From assembly GCF_000016425.1 (NCBI RefSeq), contig NC_009380.1, positions 4,902,144-4,966,143 on the forward strand: DNA of 64,000 bases, read 5' to 3'. A program made the position numbers and the translations under genes. This stretch comes from Salinispora tropica CNB-440. GTDB taxonomy: Bacteria > Actinomycetota > Actinomycetes > Mycobacteriales > Micromonosporaceae. This document shows, piece by piece, positions 50,513-58,842 of this stretch. Under the pieces are notes generated by a model. The model worked only from the letters and a program-made list of their open reading frames with translations, had not been told where the DNA came from and did no database searches. The stretch's first letter is position 1. Every line of letters starts with the position of its first letter.

Positions 50513-52000
50513 ATGGCTTCCTCCGACATAATGCCATCGACCAGAAGCCCGGCGACCATCACTGTTGTCGGGTTGGCGATGCTCAACATCGTCGCGGTCG
50601 TCAGCCTGGACGGGCCGCCGACCGAGGCCGAGTACGGACTCAGCGCGGCCTTCTATTACCTGTTTGCGGCGGTCTTCTTCCTCGTTCCGGTTTCGCTTGT
50701 CGCAGCCGAGCTCACCACCGCGTGGCCCGAGAGGGGCGGCGTGTTCAGGTGGGCCGGAGAGGCATTCGGGGCCCGCTGGGGTTTCCTGGCGATCTTTCTG
50801 CTGATCGCCCAGGTGACGATCTGGTTTCCACTGGTCCTCACCTTCGCCGCGATCTCCCTGGCCTACACCGGCCCCGAGGCGACAGTCGACCAGAAGCTCT
50901 CCGGTAACCAGCTCTACGTTCTGGTCTCCGTGCTTGCCGTCTACTGGCTCGCCACCGCCATCGCCGCCCGTGGGGTAGCCGCCTTCACCCGGGTCGCGAA
51001 GTGGGGTGGAATTGTCGGGACGATCATCCCCGCCGCCGCCCTCGTCACCCTCGGCATCGCCTACCTGCTCACCGGGGGCGAGTCGCAGATCCCATTACGC
51101 TGGGATGACGCGATTCCCGACTTGAGCAACGTGAGCAATCTGGCGCTCGCGGCGAGCATCTTTCTTTTTTATTCTGGCATGGAAATGAACGCGGTCCACG
51201 TCCAAGATGTAAGGAATCCGGATCGGGGGTATCCGGTTGCGATACTTTTCGCAGCGTTGGGAACAGCGACCATCCTCATTTTGGGGACACTCACGATCGC
51301 CTTCGTCGTGCCCAGGGAAGAAACTGGCGGCACCCAGTCCCTACTCATCACTTTTATCAACGCGTTTCACTGGTTCGGCCTGTCCTGGGCTACGCCGATC
51401 CTGGCGTTCGCGCTCGCGATTGGTGTCCTGGCCGGCATTGTGACCTGGGTGGCCGGACCTTCCAGCGCCATGCACTCGGTGGCGAAGGCAGGCTACCTGC
51501 CCACCTTCTTTCATGCCGCCAACAAGAACAGGATGCCCATCCGAATCATGCTGGTCCAGGCAGTCGCGGTCAGCGCCGTAGCAGTCGTGTTTGTCTTCAT
51601 GCCGTCGGTGCAGGCGGCCTTCCAGATCCTCAGCCAGTTGGCCGGACTCCTGTATCTGGTGGTCTACCTGACCATGTTCGCCTCGGCGATCTACCTCCGC
51701 TACCGCCAACCTGACCGACCACGGCCATACCGAGTGCCGGGCGGACTCGCGGGAATGTGGATCATCGGCGGAGCCGGCTTTGTCGCCTCGGCACTCGCCC
51801 TCGCCTCGAGCCTCGTGCCACCGAGCCAGATCGGCATTGGCAGCCCCGCTCGCTACCTCGGCCTACTGGTCGGGCTGGCCGCTTTGATCATCACAGCCCC
51901 ACTTCTGCTGTTCGCGAGGCGCAAGCCGCACTGGCGCGACCCGGCCAGCAATGTCGAACCGTTCGCCTGGGAGACCCCCGATGACCGCCCCGGCCCCTGA
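50513..52000 (+). CDS. APC-family glutamate/GABA-type antiporter (GadC-like)
   Basis: This 495-residue integral membrane protein has about 12 helices and APC hallmarks near the N-terminus (MLNIVAVVSLDGPPTEAEYG, AAFYYLFAAVFFLVPVSLVA, WPERGGVFRW). A central FLFYSGMEMNAVHV matches the YSG.E motif of GadC/glutamate antiporters, and a hydrophilic C-terminus follows. The ATG at 50513 follows GGGGGGG. It diverges from gadB and should exchange external glutamate for internal GABA, completing acid resistance. Other antiporter substrates (e.g. ornithine/aspartate) cannot be excluded. Confidence 0.87.
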   Translation: MASSDIMPSTRSPATITVVGLAMLNIVAVVSLDGPPTEAEYGLSAAFYYLFAAVFFLVPVSLVAAELTTAWPERGGVFRWAGEAFGARWGFLAIFLLIAQVTIWFPLVLTFAAISLAYTGPEATVDQKLSGNQLYVLVSVLAVYWLATAIAARGVAAFTRVAKWGGIVGTIIPAAALVTLGIAYLLTGGESQIPLRWDDAIPDLSNVSNLALAASIFLFYSGMEMNAVHVQDVRNPDRGYPVAILFAALGTATILILGTLTIAFVVPREETGGTQSLLITFINAFHWFGLSWATPILAFALAIGVLAGIVTWVAGPSSAMHSVAKAGYLPTFFHAANKNRMPIRIMLVQAVAVSAVAVVFVFMPSVQAAFQILSQLAGLLYLVVYLTMFASAIYLRYRQPDRPRPYRVPGGLAGMWIIGGAGFVASALALASSLVPPSQIGIGSPARYLGLLVGLAALIITAPLLLFARRKPHWRDPASNVEPFAWETPDDRPGP

Positions 52001-52070
52001 CACGCCCGCATCGGCGCACGGCGGAACACCGAGCGCCGGGCCCCGGGCAGGAGCCCGGCGCGAACGAGCA

Positions 52071-52760
52071 TCAGTTCTCCACCTGGATGCCGGCCGCCTG
52101 GGCGAGTCCGTATGACAGGCTGATCAGATCCTCGTGGTCCACAACAGCGCCACGCCAGCTGGAGAAGTCGCCGACACCAGCCAGGGTGCAGCCCCGAAAC
52201 CGCGTGCCCTCCATCGACGCGTGGTGGAACACCGCCCCGGTCAGATCACAGCCTCGGAAGGTCGCGCCCCGCAGGTCCGCATTGGTGAAGTCAGCGCCCT
52301 GAAGGTTGCAGTCCTCGAACCTCACCGCATCGAAAGTCGTCATCCGCCACGCCGACAGGTCCACCCGGCATCCGGTGACGGTGACATCCCGCAGCACGCC
52401 GTCAGCCCACGTCACGCCCGTCATCCTGCACTGCGCCAGCCGCACCCGGGCCATCTCTCCACCGTCGGCGCGCAGATTGGCCCAACTGGAATCCGTCACC
52501 AGGCAGTCACTCAACACCACCTGATCCAGTCGACACTCTGCCAGGTCAGCCCCACGAAACCGGCACTGCCGGAAGGTCACCGACGAGGCATCCTGGCCGG
52601 TCAGCCGCGCGCTGTAGAGAGCCTGGCACGTCAGTGTTGACTCCGACTCCAACACGGTCGCCTCCCACAGGTCGACCTCGGTGGGCGGAACGGGGCTACG
52701 CGGCTCCCGTCGCTTCCGTGGGTCGGTGGCGCGTCGTGGACCCGAGGATCGGACAGGCAT
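52071..52760 (-). CDS. Pentapeptide-repeat protein
   Basis: This 229-residue protein has pentapeptide repeats A(D/N)LXX from residue ~60 to 200 (FRGADLAECRLDQVVLSDCL; CNLQGADFTNADLRGATFRG; CDLTGAVFHHASMEGTRFRG), forming a right-handed quadrilateral helix. A basic, Pro-rich N-terminus precedes it. Family members include DNA-mimic gyrase protectors (Qnr/MfpA), but most have unknown roles. The ATG at 52760 has TAGAGT 6 nt upstream (leaderless); the GTG at 52766 is less likely. Stands alone. Confidence 0.88.
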   Translation of the reverse strand: MPVRSSGPRRATDPRKRREPRSPVPPTEVDLWEATVLESESTLTCQALYSARLTGQDASSVTFRQCRFRGADLAECRLDQVVLSDCLVTDSSWANLRADGGEMARVRLAQCRMTGVTWADGVLRDVTVTGCRVDLSAWRMTTFDAVRFEDCNLQGADFTNADLRGATFRGCDLTGAVFHHASMEGTRFRGCTLAGVGDFSSWRGAVVDHEDLISLSYGLAQAAGIQVEN

Positions 52761-52766
52761 GAGCAC

Positions 52767-52772
52767 ACTCTA
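52767..52772 (-). promoter_or_regulatory. Leaderless -10 element of the pentapeptide gene
   Basis: TAGAGT lies exactly 6 nt upstream of the ATG at 52760. Confidence 0.5.
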
Positions 52773-52867
52773 GGGCCCGCCTGTGACCGTACGGCTGTCG
52801 TGTCGTGCACCGCTGCGGGCATCGGCGCGACTAGACTCGACCCTCGAACAAGCGTGCCAACCCGGGG

Positions 52868-53065
52868 GTGCTGGTGTCGAACAATCCCGTGAGCCTGAGC
52901 TGGGTCTTCCGGCCGGACCGAGCCGACCAGGACCGAATCGCCGAACATGCCGGTAAGCCAATCCACGCCGTGCAGCGGCGAGCCGACGACGGGAGCCGGG
53001 TGGAGGTCGTCCTCATCGACGGGGTACGGGTGCAGGCGTACCGCCACGAGGTCGTGCTCGGCTGA
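52868..53065 (+). CDS. Small actinomycete protein upstream of DUF397, 65 aa
   Basis: A GTG start (52868, or the GTG at 52874) gives a basic product with VSLSWVFRPDRADQDRIAEH, then VQRRADDGSRVEVVLIDGVR and VQAYRHEVVLG. Short proteins of this pattern recur next to DUF397/helix-turn-helix pairs in actinomycetes. There is no clear ribosome binding site. It precedes the DUF397 gene by 92 nt. The usual XRE-type regulator partner of DUF397 is not next to it. Function unknown. Confidence 0.6.
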   Translation: MLVSNNPVSLSWVFRPDRADQDRIAEHAGKPIHAVQRRADDGSRVEVVLIDGVRVQAYRHEVVLG

Positions 53066-53157
53066 CGCGTGCGGAGGTCGCGCGGTCGGTGACGGCGGGC
53101 CTCACTCCCGCGCCGTCCCGGCCGGCCGCTCGACCTGATCAAGAAGGAGGCGCAGAC

Positions 53158-53346
53158 ATGGACATGACTGGTGCCCGATGGCACAAATCAACGCGGTCCG
53201 GCGCCAACGGCGGGTGGTGCGTCGAGGTGGCCGACAACCTGCCCAGCGTCGTGCTCGTGCGTGACACCAAGGACCGGGACGGCGGCACCCTCCAGTTCAA
53301 CCCAACCGTGTGGCAGACCTTCGTCGACTTCGCCAAGCGACACTGA
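53158..53346 (+). CDS. DUF397-domain protein, 62 aa
   Basis: AGAAGGAGG lies 6-7 nt before the ATG. The product has the DUF397 signature: ARWHKSTRSGANGGWCVEVA, then VVLVRDTKDRDGGTLQFNPT and WQTFVDFAK. DUF397 proteins are actinomycete-specific and act with XRE regulators in sporulation or antibiotic control (e.g. the BldB/WhiJ-type context). Here no XRE gene is adjacent, so it may be an orphan or act in trans. A terminator follows 10 nt after the stop. Confidence 0.9.
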   Translation: MDMTGARWHKSTRSGANGGWCVEVADNLPSVVLVRDTKDRDGGTLQFNPTVWQTFVDFAKRH

Positions 53347-53356
53347 CCAACACCAA

Positions 53357-53392
53357 GGAAGGCCCGGCTCCCCCATGGAGACCGGGCCTTCC
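53357..53392 (+). terminator. Terminator after DUF397 gene
   Basis: GGAAGGCCCGG (53357-53367) and its exact complement (53382-53392) form an 11-bp stem with a 14-nt loop. Confidence 0.8.
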
Positions 53393-53488
53393 TCCTACGG
53401 CTGAATGCTGGCGTACCCACTGCTCAGCCACAGCCGTCACCCACCGGCGACCGCGTCGCTGCCGCACCTGTCCACTGAACCGCAGCTC

Positions 53489-54010
53489 CTACTGCGGGTC
53501 AGGCGTCCCGAACTCCCACACACAGGGCGAACTGGCATCGAGATAGACATCGTAGCGACCACCTCGGTCATGGGTTTGGAGGAAGAGCCGGTATCCGTCA
53601 ATCGCTTGGACATGGTAGCGATGGAGGTCGGCGAAAGGATTGTCATCCGTGATGACCTTGTAGCCCTTCTGCTGCCAGAACGCGGAAAGGATCGGTAATA
53701 CCTCCGTCACTGACCAGGAGCTGGAGGCAGGTGCGATAATCTGAGCTCGTCGTTCCACGAATATTCTGCCACCGGGGCCGCCGTCAGTAGGGGCATCGCA
53801 TGAGAGAGATCGCAAGCTGAGATTTCTCTCGGTGGTGATCCCAGAGGGCAACTGCGCGAGCGCCTCCTCCCAGAGCATGTCGACTCGTTGAGCCGCTTGC
53901 GCACTCGTCTCGGTGGATTGCAACGCCTTGTCCTTTCCCAGGCAGCCAGCCATCGTAAGCATGATCACCACGGCCACGACCAGTGCGGCACCTACCCGCC
54001 GATGCGTCAT
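53489..54010 (-). CDS. Putative lipoprotein, 173 aa
   Basis: An N-terminal signal (MTHRRVGAALVVAVVIMLTM) with lipobox MAGC at about residues 20-23 directs lipid anchoring. The mature part has two further Cys (LSLRSLSCDAPTD and ASSPCVWEFG) that may form a disulfide, and a compact alpha/beta layout (VTEVLPILSAFWQQKGYKVI). The ATG lies 1 nt after the DUF1023 stop, so it is the last gene of that operon. No family is recognised; an accessory to the secreted DUF1023 hydrolase is plausible. Confidence 0.78.
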   Translation of the reverse strand: MTHRRVGAALVVAVVIMLTMAGCLGKDKALQSTETSAQAAQRVDMLWEEALAQLPSGITTERNLSLRSLSCDAPTDGGPGGRIFVERRAQIIAPASSSWSVTEVLPILSAFWQQKGYKVITDDNPFADLHRYHVQAIDGYRLFLQTHDRGGRYDVYLDASSPCVWEFGTPDPQ

Positions 54011-54011
54011 G

Positions 54012-55682
54012 TCACTGCACCTTCGGGAGCTGGCCGGTAGCAATCAGCGCCATGTTCCAACGCGCGATGTTGTCCTGATCCCAGTAGGCGGAGTGGGTGG
54101 CGGCCTCGTCGTCCGGCTCGCCGGGGTCGCTGGCGAAGACTCGCGCCCCGAAGTCGGGCTCGCTGGGATCGTTGCCGTGCACAACATCCCAGTCCGGAAT
54201 CCAACGGATGATGTCGTGTTCCGCCGTGGTGGCCCACACCTGATCGGGACGTACGCCGGTCAGGTCGGAGGCGTGGTTGACGTCAACGCCAGGCGAACCG
54301 ACGAACACCACCGCATCGGCGTCGAAGCCAGGGCCCCGAGCGGCGTGACCGATAACCGTGGAACCGTAGCTGTGGCCGAGCACGGTGTTATGTGACGGGC
54401 TGTCCCCGTTGTGAGTAGCGCGCAGCCCGGTCTGGAACGTGTCGAGGACTCGGCCGCCGCCCTCGGCATAGGAATCCACGCCGGCATCCGGGAAGATCGT
54501 GTCCGGTGCGTCATAGCCATACCAGTAGACCACCGATGTCGTCTTGTCCTTATCCGCCCGGGCAGTGTCCTCGGCCATGTCGTCCGCCCGCTCAATGCCG
54601 CCACCGACATGGGAAAGTTTCTCGCCGGTGCCGGGAACGTAGGTGAGCACGTTGTCAGCGGTGTCCGGGTCACCGACCGAGACGATCGCCCGGCCGTCAC
54701 CATCGCTGGAGAACCCGATCAGATATGCCTCCGGCAGGTCCGGGTCATGCAGCCGGGTGCTGATCGCATCGATGCCACGAAGCTTGCCGGACAGCACCGC
54801 ACGCTCGGACGCGAGCTTCCTCAACTCGCCTTCCAGCGCAGTCCTCGGATCCTCGGCGTCCGGATAGACGTCTGAAAACCGACCCTGCCGAAGAATGCTC
54901 CACAGATAGCCTTCTCTGTCCTCAACCGTGCTCAACCGCTGCTGGAACAGCGCGCTCTGGCGCTCCAACACGCTGCGGTTGGCCACGTCCCGGTCCGAAA
55001 CCGGAATGCCGTCCATCCCGCCGACCAGCTCCGGGAACCTGCGCAGCACCTGCTCCTGCTGTAGCGGAGTCAGCGACGCCCACCACGCGTTAGTCTCCGC
55101 CGGGCTCCGCGCCGACTGCGCCTCCACCACCTCGCGAGGGACTCCGTCGAGCTGGCCGGTCCCGAAACCGGCCTGCGGCGACGGCACGTTGACGGAGATG
55201 GTGTTGGCGGTCGCATCGTCCTGCGTGCGGGCGTAGTCCACCACCGTCGGCAAATACCGAAGCACCGACTCGCGTGCCCGACTGAAGCGATCCAGACCAC
55301 CAGCGGTGTCCGCCGACGGCGGCGCGGTAGCTACCCCCGTCACCATGTCGACGTGGTAACCAGCCTGCCGCGCCGACGCGACAATCTCCTCTGCCTGCCG
55401 CCGCAATGCCACCATCGCGTACGCGTGGTGCTCCAACGCGTCCGCCATACGCTTCGCCGGGTTGTAGACGTTACTCACCTCAGCCCGCAACGCCTCGGCC
55501 TTCCCGACGGCAGCCGCGGAGGCACGGCCATCCGGCCAGACATGAACAAGATCCCGAGTACCACGGATCACCTGCTCCGCGACATCGTCGACTCCCTGAG
55601 CGAGCCGACCCCACACCTGCGCCGTCGCTTGCCACGGATCCGGCCGAAAGTCAAGCACATCCCGCAACGTCAGGTCACTCAC
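54012..55682 (-). CDS. DUF1023 alpha/beta hydrolase with WXG100-like N-terminus
   Basis: This is a 556-residue protein. The N-terminal ~110 residues are helical (AQVWGRLAQGVDDVAEQVIR, KRMADALEHHAYAMVALRRQ), like WXG100/LXG targeting regions. A linker follows and then a C-terminal DUF1023 hydrolase with nucleophile elbow LGHSYGS (Ser about residue 436), oxyanion region SVVYWYGYDAPDT and the VFVGSPGVDV strand. Such proteins are common next to ESX-type genes and may be exported effectors or lipases. It overlaps the upstream small gene by ATGA. Confidence 0.87.
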   Translation of the reverse strand: MSDLTLRDVLDFRPDPWQATAQVWGRLAQGVDDVAEQVIRGTRDLVHVWPDGRASAAAVGKAEALRAEVSNVYNPAKRMADALEHHAYAMVALRRQAEEIVASARQAGYHVDMVTGVATAPPSADTAGGLDRFSRARESVLRYLPTVVDYARTQDDATANTISVNVPSPQAGFGTGQLDGVPREVVEAQSARSPAETNAWWASLTPLQQEQVLRRFPELVGGMDGIPVSDRDVANRSVLERQSALFQQRLSTVEDREGYLWSILRQGRFSDVYPDAEDPRTALEGELRKLASERAVLSGKLRGIDAISTRLHDPDLPEAYLIGFSSDGDGRAIVSVGDPDTADNVLTYVPGTGEKLSHVGGGIERADDMAEDTARADKDKTTSVVYWYGYDAPDTIFPDAGVDSYAEGGGRVLDTFQTGLRATHNGDSPSHNTVLGHSYGSTVIGHAARGPGFDADAVVFVGSPGVDVNHASDLTGVRPDQVWATTAEHDIIRWIPDWDVVHGNDPSEPDFGARVFASDPGEPDDEAATHSAYWDQDNIARWNMALIATGQLPKVQ

Positions 55683-55984
55683 CGAGGTGGCACCTCCGTA
55701 CGCCGCAACCCGTCGGCGTTCGCCTCATCCGTGGCGAGATAGTCCTGCGCAGACGCGGTCAGATCCGCACCGAAGCCGTCCACCCGCTCCGCGAGCCGAC
55801 GTAACTCCGCCAGCCACACCTTCTCCGCCGTCTGCGCCGCGACCGCCGCAGCCGAACCTGACCGCGGCGGCGCCAACCCGGCACCGGCCGCCGGCACCGA
55901 CTCCCGCAACGTCCCGGCCGCCGCCGCGACCTTCGCCCCAATGCTCTGTAGGGCTTCCACGTCAACCGCGAACCCAGGATGCAT
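55679..55984 (-). CDS. WXG100/ESX-like small helical protein, 101 aa
   Basis: GGGGGAGG precedes the ATG at 55984. The product is a two-helix hairpin (HPGFAVDVEALQSIGAKVAA, AAAVAAQTAEKVWLAELRRL, VDGFGADLTASAQDYLATDE) of the size of ESAT-6/CFP-10 relatives, with a turn rich in Pro/Gly in place of a strict WXG. It heads an operon with the DUF1023 hydrolase and a lipoprotein and may be the chaperone or co-substrate for export of the hydrolase. No ESX machinery gene is in this window. Confidence 0.75.
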   Translation of the reverse strand: MHPGFAVDVEALQSIGAKVAAAAGTLRESVPAAGAGLAPPRSGSAAAVAAQTAEKVWLAELRRLAERVDGFGADLTASAQDYLATDEANADGLRRTEVPPR

Positions 55985-56104
55985 GAGCACCTCCCCCTCG
56001 TGCGACCCCGCACGATACCGGACGTGCACCATCATGGATGTGACAGTTGTCGTGACATTCGATCACCCAACGCGACCATCCGTACGGAGGGTGCGGCACC
56101 CGGC

Positions 56105-56875
56105 TCAGGGCCTACGCTTCTCCACCCGACTCCACCCGGTCCAACCACGTTCGGCGAGCAGCTCCCCCAGCCGGGCGACGACCGGGTGGGCGGCGTAGGA
56201 GAACGAATCCAGCAGCCGAACAAACCCCCTGTCCGGCATGACCTCGTCCTGCCGGTCCAGGTCTCCGCTCGCAGCCGCCTCCTCGTACAGGTCGCTCATC
56301 AGGTCGGCGATCTCGCGCAGCAGATCGTCGTTCTCCGGCTCCTCCGCGAGCCGGCCGAGGAGCTGGTAGAGCCGAAGGATCGTGGGTTCGGCGAGCTGGG
56401 CCACCTTGTCGGCGATGATCGCCGGGATCGTCTCCGGATAGCGCGCCGCCACGAGAATCCACGCGTCCCGCTCCGCCTCGACAAGGACCGTCGGCGCTCC
56501 GATGGCCCGCAGGCGATCCAGGTAGTCGGCCACCTCCGCGGGGACCGCCAGCGACTCGACGGAGCCGAGTCGGGCGACCCGCCGCCGGTGTTCCTGAAGG
56601 GCGCGGATCCGCGCCCGCAGCTCCCGGTCGATCTCGATCGTCGCGGCGGCGAACGTCTCGGGATCGGCCTCCAGCAGCTCCCGGATGCGGGCCAGCGGAA
56701 CCCCGGCCTCGGCAAGGGTCCGGATCCGGATCAGGCGCAGCACCGCGGCGGCGTCGTAGCTCCGGTAGCCGGAGGCGTCGCGTTCCGGCTCCGGCAGGAG
56801 CCCGATCTGGTGATAGTGGCGCACGGCGCGGATGGAAACCCCGGCGTAGGAGGCCAGCCGGCCGATGGTCAGCAT
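56105..56875 (-). CDS. MerR-family regulator of the adjacent exporter
   Basis: A 256-residue MerR protein starts with the canonical winged HTH (MLTIGRLASYAGVSIRAVRH, YHQIGLLPEPERDASGYRSY), followed by a dimerisation helix and a helical effector domain (PAIIADKVAQLAEPTILRLY). The ATG at 56875 has GGAGG 5 nt upstream. It lies 26 nt downstream of the ABC permease stop on the same strand. The three genes form one operon, so it most likely regulates the exporter in response to a drug, as TipA-like members do. Confidence 0.9.
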   Translation of the reverse strand: MLTIGRLASYAGVSIRAVRHYHQIGLLPEPERDASGYRSYDAAAVLRLIRIRTLAEAGVPLARIRELLEADPETFAAATIEIDRELRARIRALQEHRRRVARLGSVESLAVPAEVADYLDRLRAIGAPTVLVEAERDAWILVAARYPETIPAIIADKVAQLAEPTILRLYQLLGRLAEEPENDDLLREIADLMSDLYEEAAASGDLDRQDEVMPDRGFVRLLDSFSYAAHPVVARLGELLAERGWTGWSRVEKRRP

Positions 56876-56901
56876 CGCTACCTCCACGCCGGGGGCCACC
56901 G

Positions 56902-57663
56902 TCACCTGACCTTGCGATGGTAGACGGACATCGCGATGCCGTACGCGACGGCGAGTAGGCCGGCGCACCAGGCGACGGCGGTCCACACGTCGGCACCGAC
57001 CTGCTGCTGGGCCAACAAGCCGCGGATCGAGTCGACGATGGACGTGACCGGTTGGTGTTCGGCGAAGGCGCGTACCGGGCCGGGCATGCTCTCCGTGGGC
57101 ACGAACGCGGAGCTGACGAACGGTAGGAAGATGAGCGGATAGGCGAAGGCGCTTGCCCCTTCCACGGAGGTCGCGGTCAGCCCCGGAATGACGGCGAGCC
57201 AGGTCAGGGCCAGGGTGAACAGCAGCATGATCCCGGCGACCGCCAGCCAGGCCAACGCGCCCGCCCCGGAGCGGAAGCCCATGGCGAGAGCGACCAGCAC
57301 CACCACCACGAGTGAGGTCAGGTTGGCGACCACCGAGGTCAGCACGTGCGCCCACAACACGGACGAGCGGGCGATCGGCATGGACTGGAACCGTTCGAAG
57401 ATGCCGCCCTTCATATCCAGGAAGAGCCGGTAGGCGGTGTAGGAGATGCCAGATGCCACGGTGATGAGCAGGATGCCGGGAAGCAGGTAGTTCACGTACT
57501 CTTCCGACCCGGCGTCGATCGCCCCGCCGAAGACGTAGACGAAGAGCAGCATGAAGGCGATCGGCATGATCGCGGTCGTGATGATGGTGTCCGGGCTGCG
57601 GCCGATGTGGCGCAGGGAGCGCCCCAACAGGGCAGCGGTGTTGCCGAAGAAGTGTCCGGTCAT
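56902..57663 (-). CDS. DrrB-type ABC-2 permease
   Basis: A 253-residue membrane protein has six helices (PIAFMLLFVYVFGGAIDAGS; LLPGILLITVASGISYTAYR; VVVLVALAMGFRSGAGALAW; IFLPFVSSAFVPTESMPG; LLAVAYGIAMSVY). The motif LFVYVFGGAI and the SSAFVPTESMP stretch define the daunorubicin-resistance permease family. It is coupled to the ATPase gene by a 4-nt overlap (57660-57663). Two copies of each subunit would form the exporter. Confidence 0.92.
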   Translation of the reverse strand: MTGHFFGNTAALLGRSLRHIGRSPDTIITTAIMPIAFMLLFVYVFGGAIDAGSEEYVNYLLPGILLITVASGISYTAYRLFLDMKGGIFERFQSMPIARSSVLWAHVLTSVVANLTSLVVVVLVALAMGFRSGAGALAWLAVAGIMLLFTLALTWLAVIPGLTATSVEGASAFAYPLIFLPFVSSAFVPTESMPGPVRAFAEHQPVTSIVDSIRGLLAQQQVGADVWTAVAWCAGLLAVAYGIAMSVYHRKVR

Positions 57664-58502
57664 CGGGGGTCCTTGGCTGCTCGTACCGGCGGGGCTGAAG
57701 CTGTCGTCACGGTGGTGCCCTCGTCACTGACGATGGCCAGGAAGATGTCCTCCAGGGACGGCTGCTTTTCGACGTACTCCACGGTGGCGGGCGGGAACAG
57801 CCGCCGGAGCTCGGTGAGCGTGCCGTTGGCGATGACGCGCCCCTCGTGCAGGACCGCGATCCGGTCCGCGAGCTGCTCGGCCTCGTCGAGATACTGCGTG
57901 GTGAGCAGCACCGTCGTACCCTGGGCGACGAGTTCTCGAACGGCTTGCCACACCTCCAGCCGCGCCTGCGGGTCCAGCCCGACCGTCGGCTCGTCGAGGA
58001 CAATCACCGGTGGGTTCCCGACCAGACTCATCGCGATGTCGAGACGACGACGCATCCCGCCCGAGTACGTCGCCACCCTCCGGTTGGCCGCGTCCGTGAG
58101 CGCGAAGCGGACCAGCAGGTCGTCCGCGACCCGCCCCGGCTCCCGCTGTCGCCGCAGCCGGGCGACCAGGATCAGATTCTCCCGCCCGCTGAGGACCTCG
58201 TCGACCGCGGCGAACTGCCCAGTCAGGCTGATCGACGCACGCACCTTCGCCGCCTGCGCGACGACGTCGAAGCCGTTGACGCTGGCCGATCCCGCATCCA
58301 AGCGGAGCAGTGTAGACAAGATCCGCACCACCGTGGTCTTGCCCGCCCCGTTTGAGCCGAGCAGGGCGAAGACACTTCCCCGCGCGACGTCGAAGTCGAC
58401 GCCGCGGAGCACCCGCAGCTCCTGGTACGACTTGTGCAGGCCCCGCACCTGGATCGCCGGCTCCCGGATCTGCCCCGGTGCCCGCTGAACATCTATCGAC
58501 AT
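57660..58502 (-). CDS. DrrA-type ABC ATPase
   Basis: This 280-residue ATPase has Walker A LLGSNGAGKTTVVR, Q-loop SISLTGQFAAVDEVLSGREN, signature YSGGMRRR, Walker B VIVLDEPTVGLD and a C-terminal PSLEDIFLAIVSDEG tail as in drug/multidrug exporters. The ATG at 58502 is preferred to the TTG at 58517. It leads the ATPase-permease-MerR operon. The degraded DrrA/DrrB pair at 38.6-39.4 kb is a decayed relative. Confidence 0.92.
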   Translation of the reverse strand: MSIDVQRAPGQIREPAIQVRGLHKSYQELRVLRGVDFDVARGSVFALLGSNGAGKTTVVRILSTLLRLDAGSASVNGFDVVAQAAKVRASISLTGQFAAVDEVLSGRENLILVARLRRQREPGRVADDLLVRFALTDAANRRVATYSGGMRRRLDIAMSLVGNPPVIVLDEPTVGLDPQARLEVWQAVRELVAQGTTVLLTTQYLDEAEQLADRIAVLHEGRVIANGTLTELRRLFPPATVEYVEKQPSLEDIFLAIVSDEGTTVTTASAPPVRAAKDPR

Positions 58503-58830
58503 GACCCCACTGTGCAAGGTTGACGCTGCGTCAGGGTCAAGCCGATCCGCACGACCTCCGGTTCAGGTACCGCCTGGTTGGTGAACCACGGGCAGGACTC
58601 ACTTCAGGCGATCAGCATGGCGTGGAGAACCTTGGTGATCTGCTGAGCCGGGCATGCCCGTATTGCTGCCACCAACAGCGGCGCTTCTATTCCGAGCCCA
58701 CCAGTCGGAGACACCGTCACAACTTTGCCGGAGCCCTGGGCTACCAGCGGTCACACCCGTTGTGAGATTACCTCGCTCTGTCGAGGCAGATTTTACTTAT
58801 CTTCCTGGAACAAAGCACCCTGCCGACTGT
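58503..58830. other. Gene-free interval upstream of MmgE/PrpD gene
   Basis: No supported gene. The interval carries the divergent promoters of the DrrA and MmgE/PrpD genes and a CGGGCATGCCCG palindrome near 58652. A short open frame at 58520-58765 has no start signal or family resemblance. Confidence 0.45.
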
Positions 58831-58836
58831 TATCCT
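58831..58836 (+). promoter_or_regulatory. Leaderless -10 element of MmgE/PrpD gene
   Basis: TATCCT lies exactly 6 nt before the ATG at 58843. Confidence 0.55.
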
Positions 58837-58842
58837 CGGCCG

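Noticed and set aside
50284..50589. N-terminal extension of glutamate decarboxylase
   Set aside because: TAGGAG lies 6 nt before the ATG at 50283 and the extension has no family sequence and crosses the divergent promoter region.
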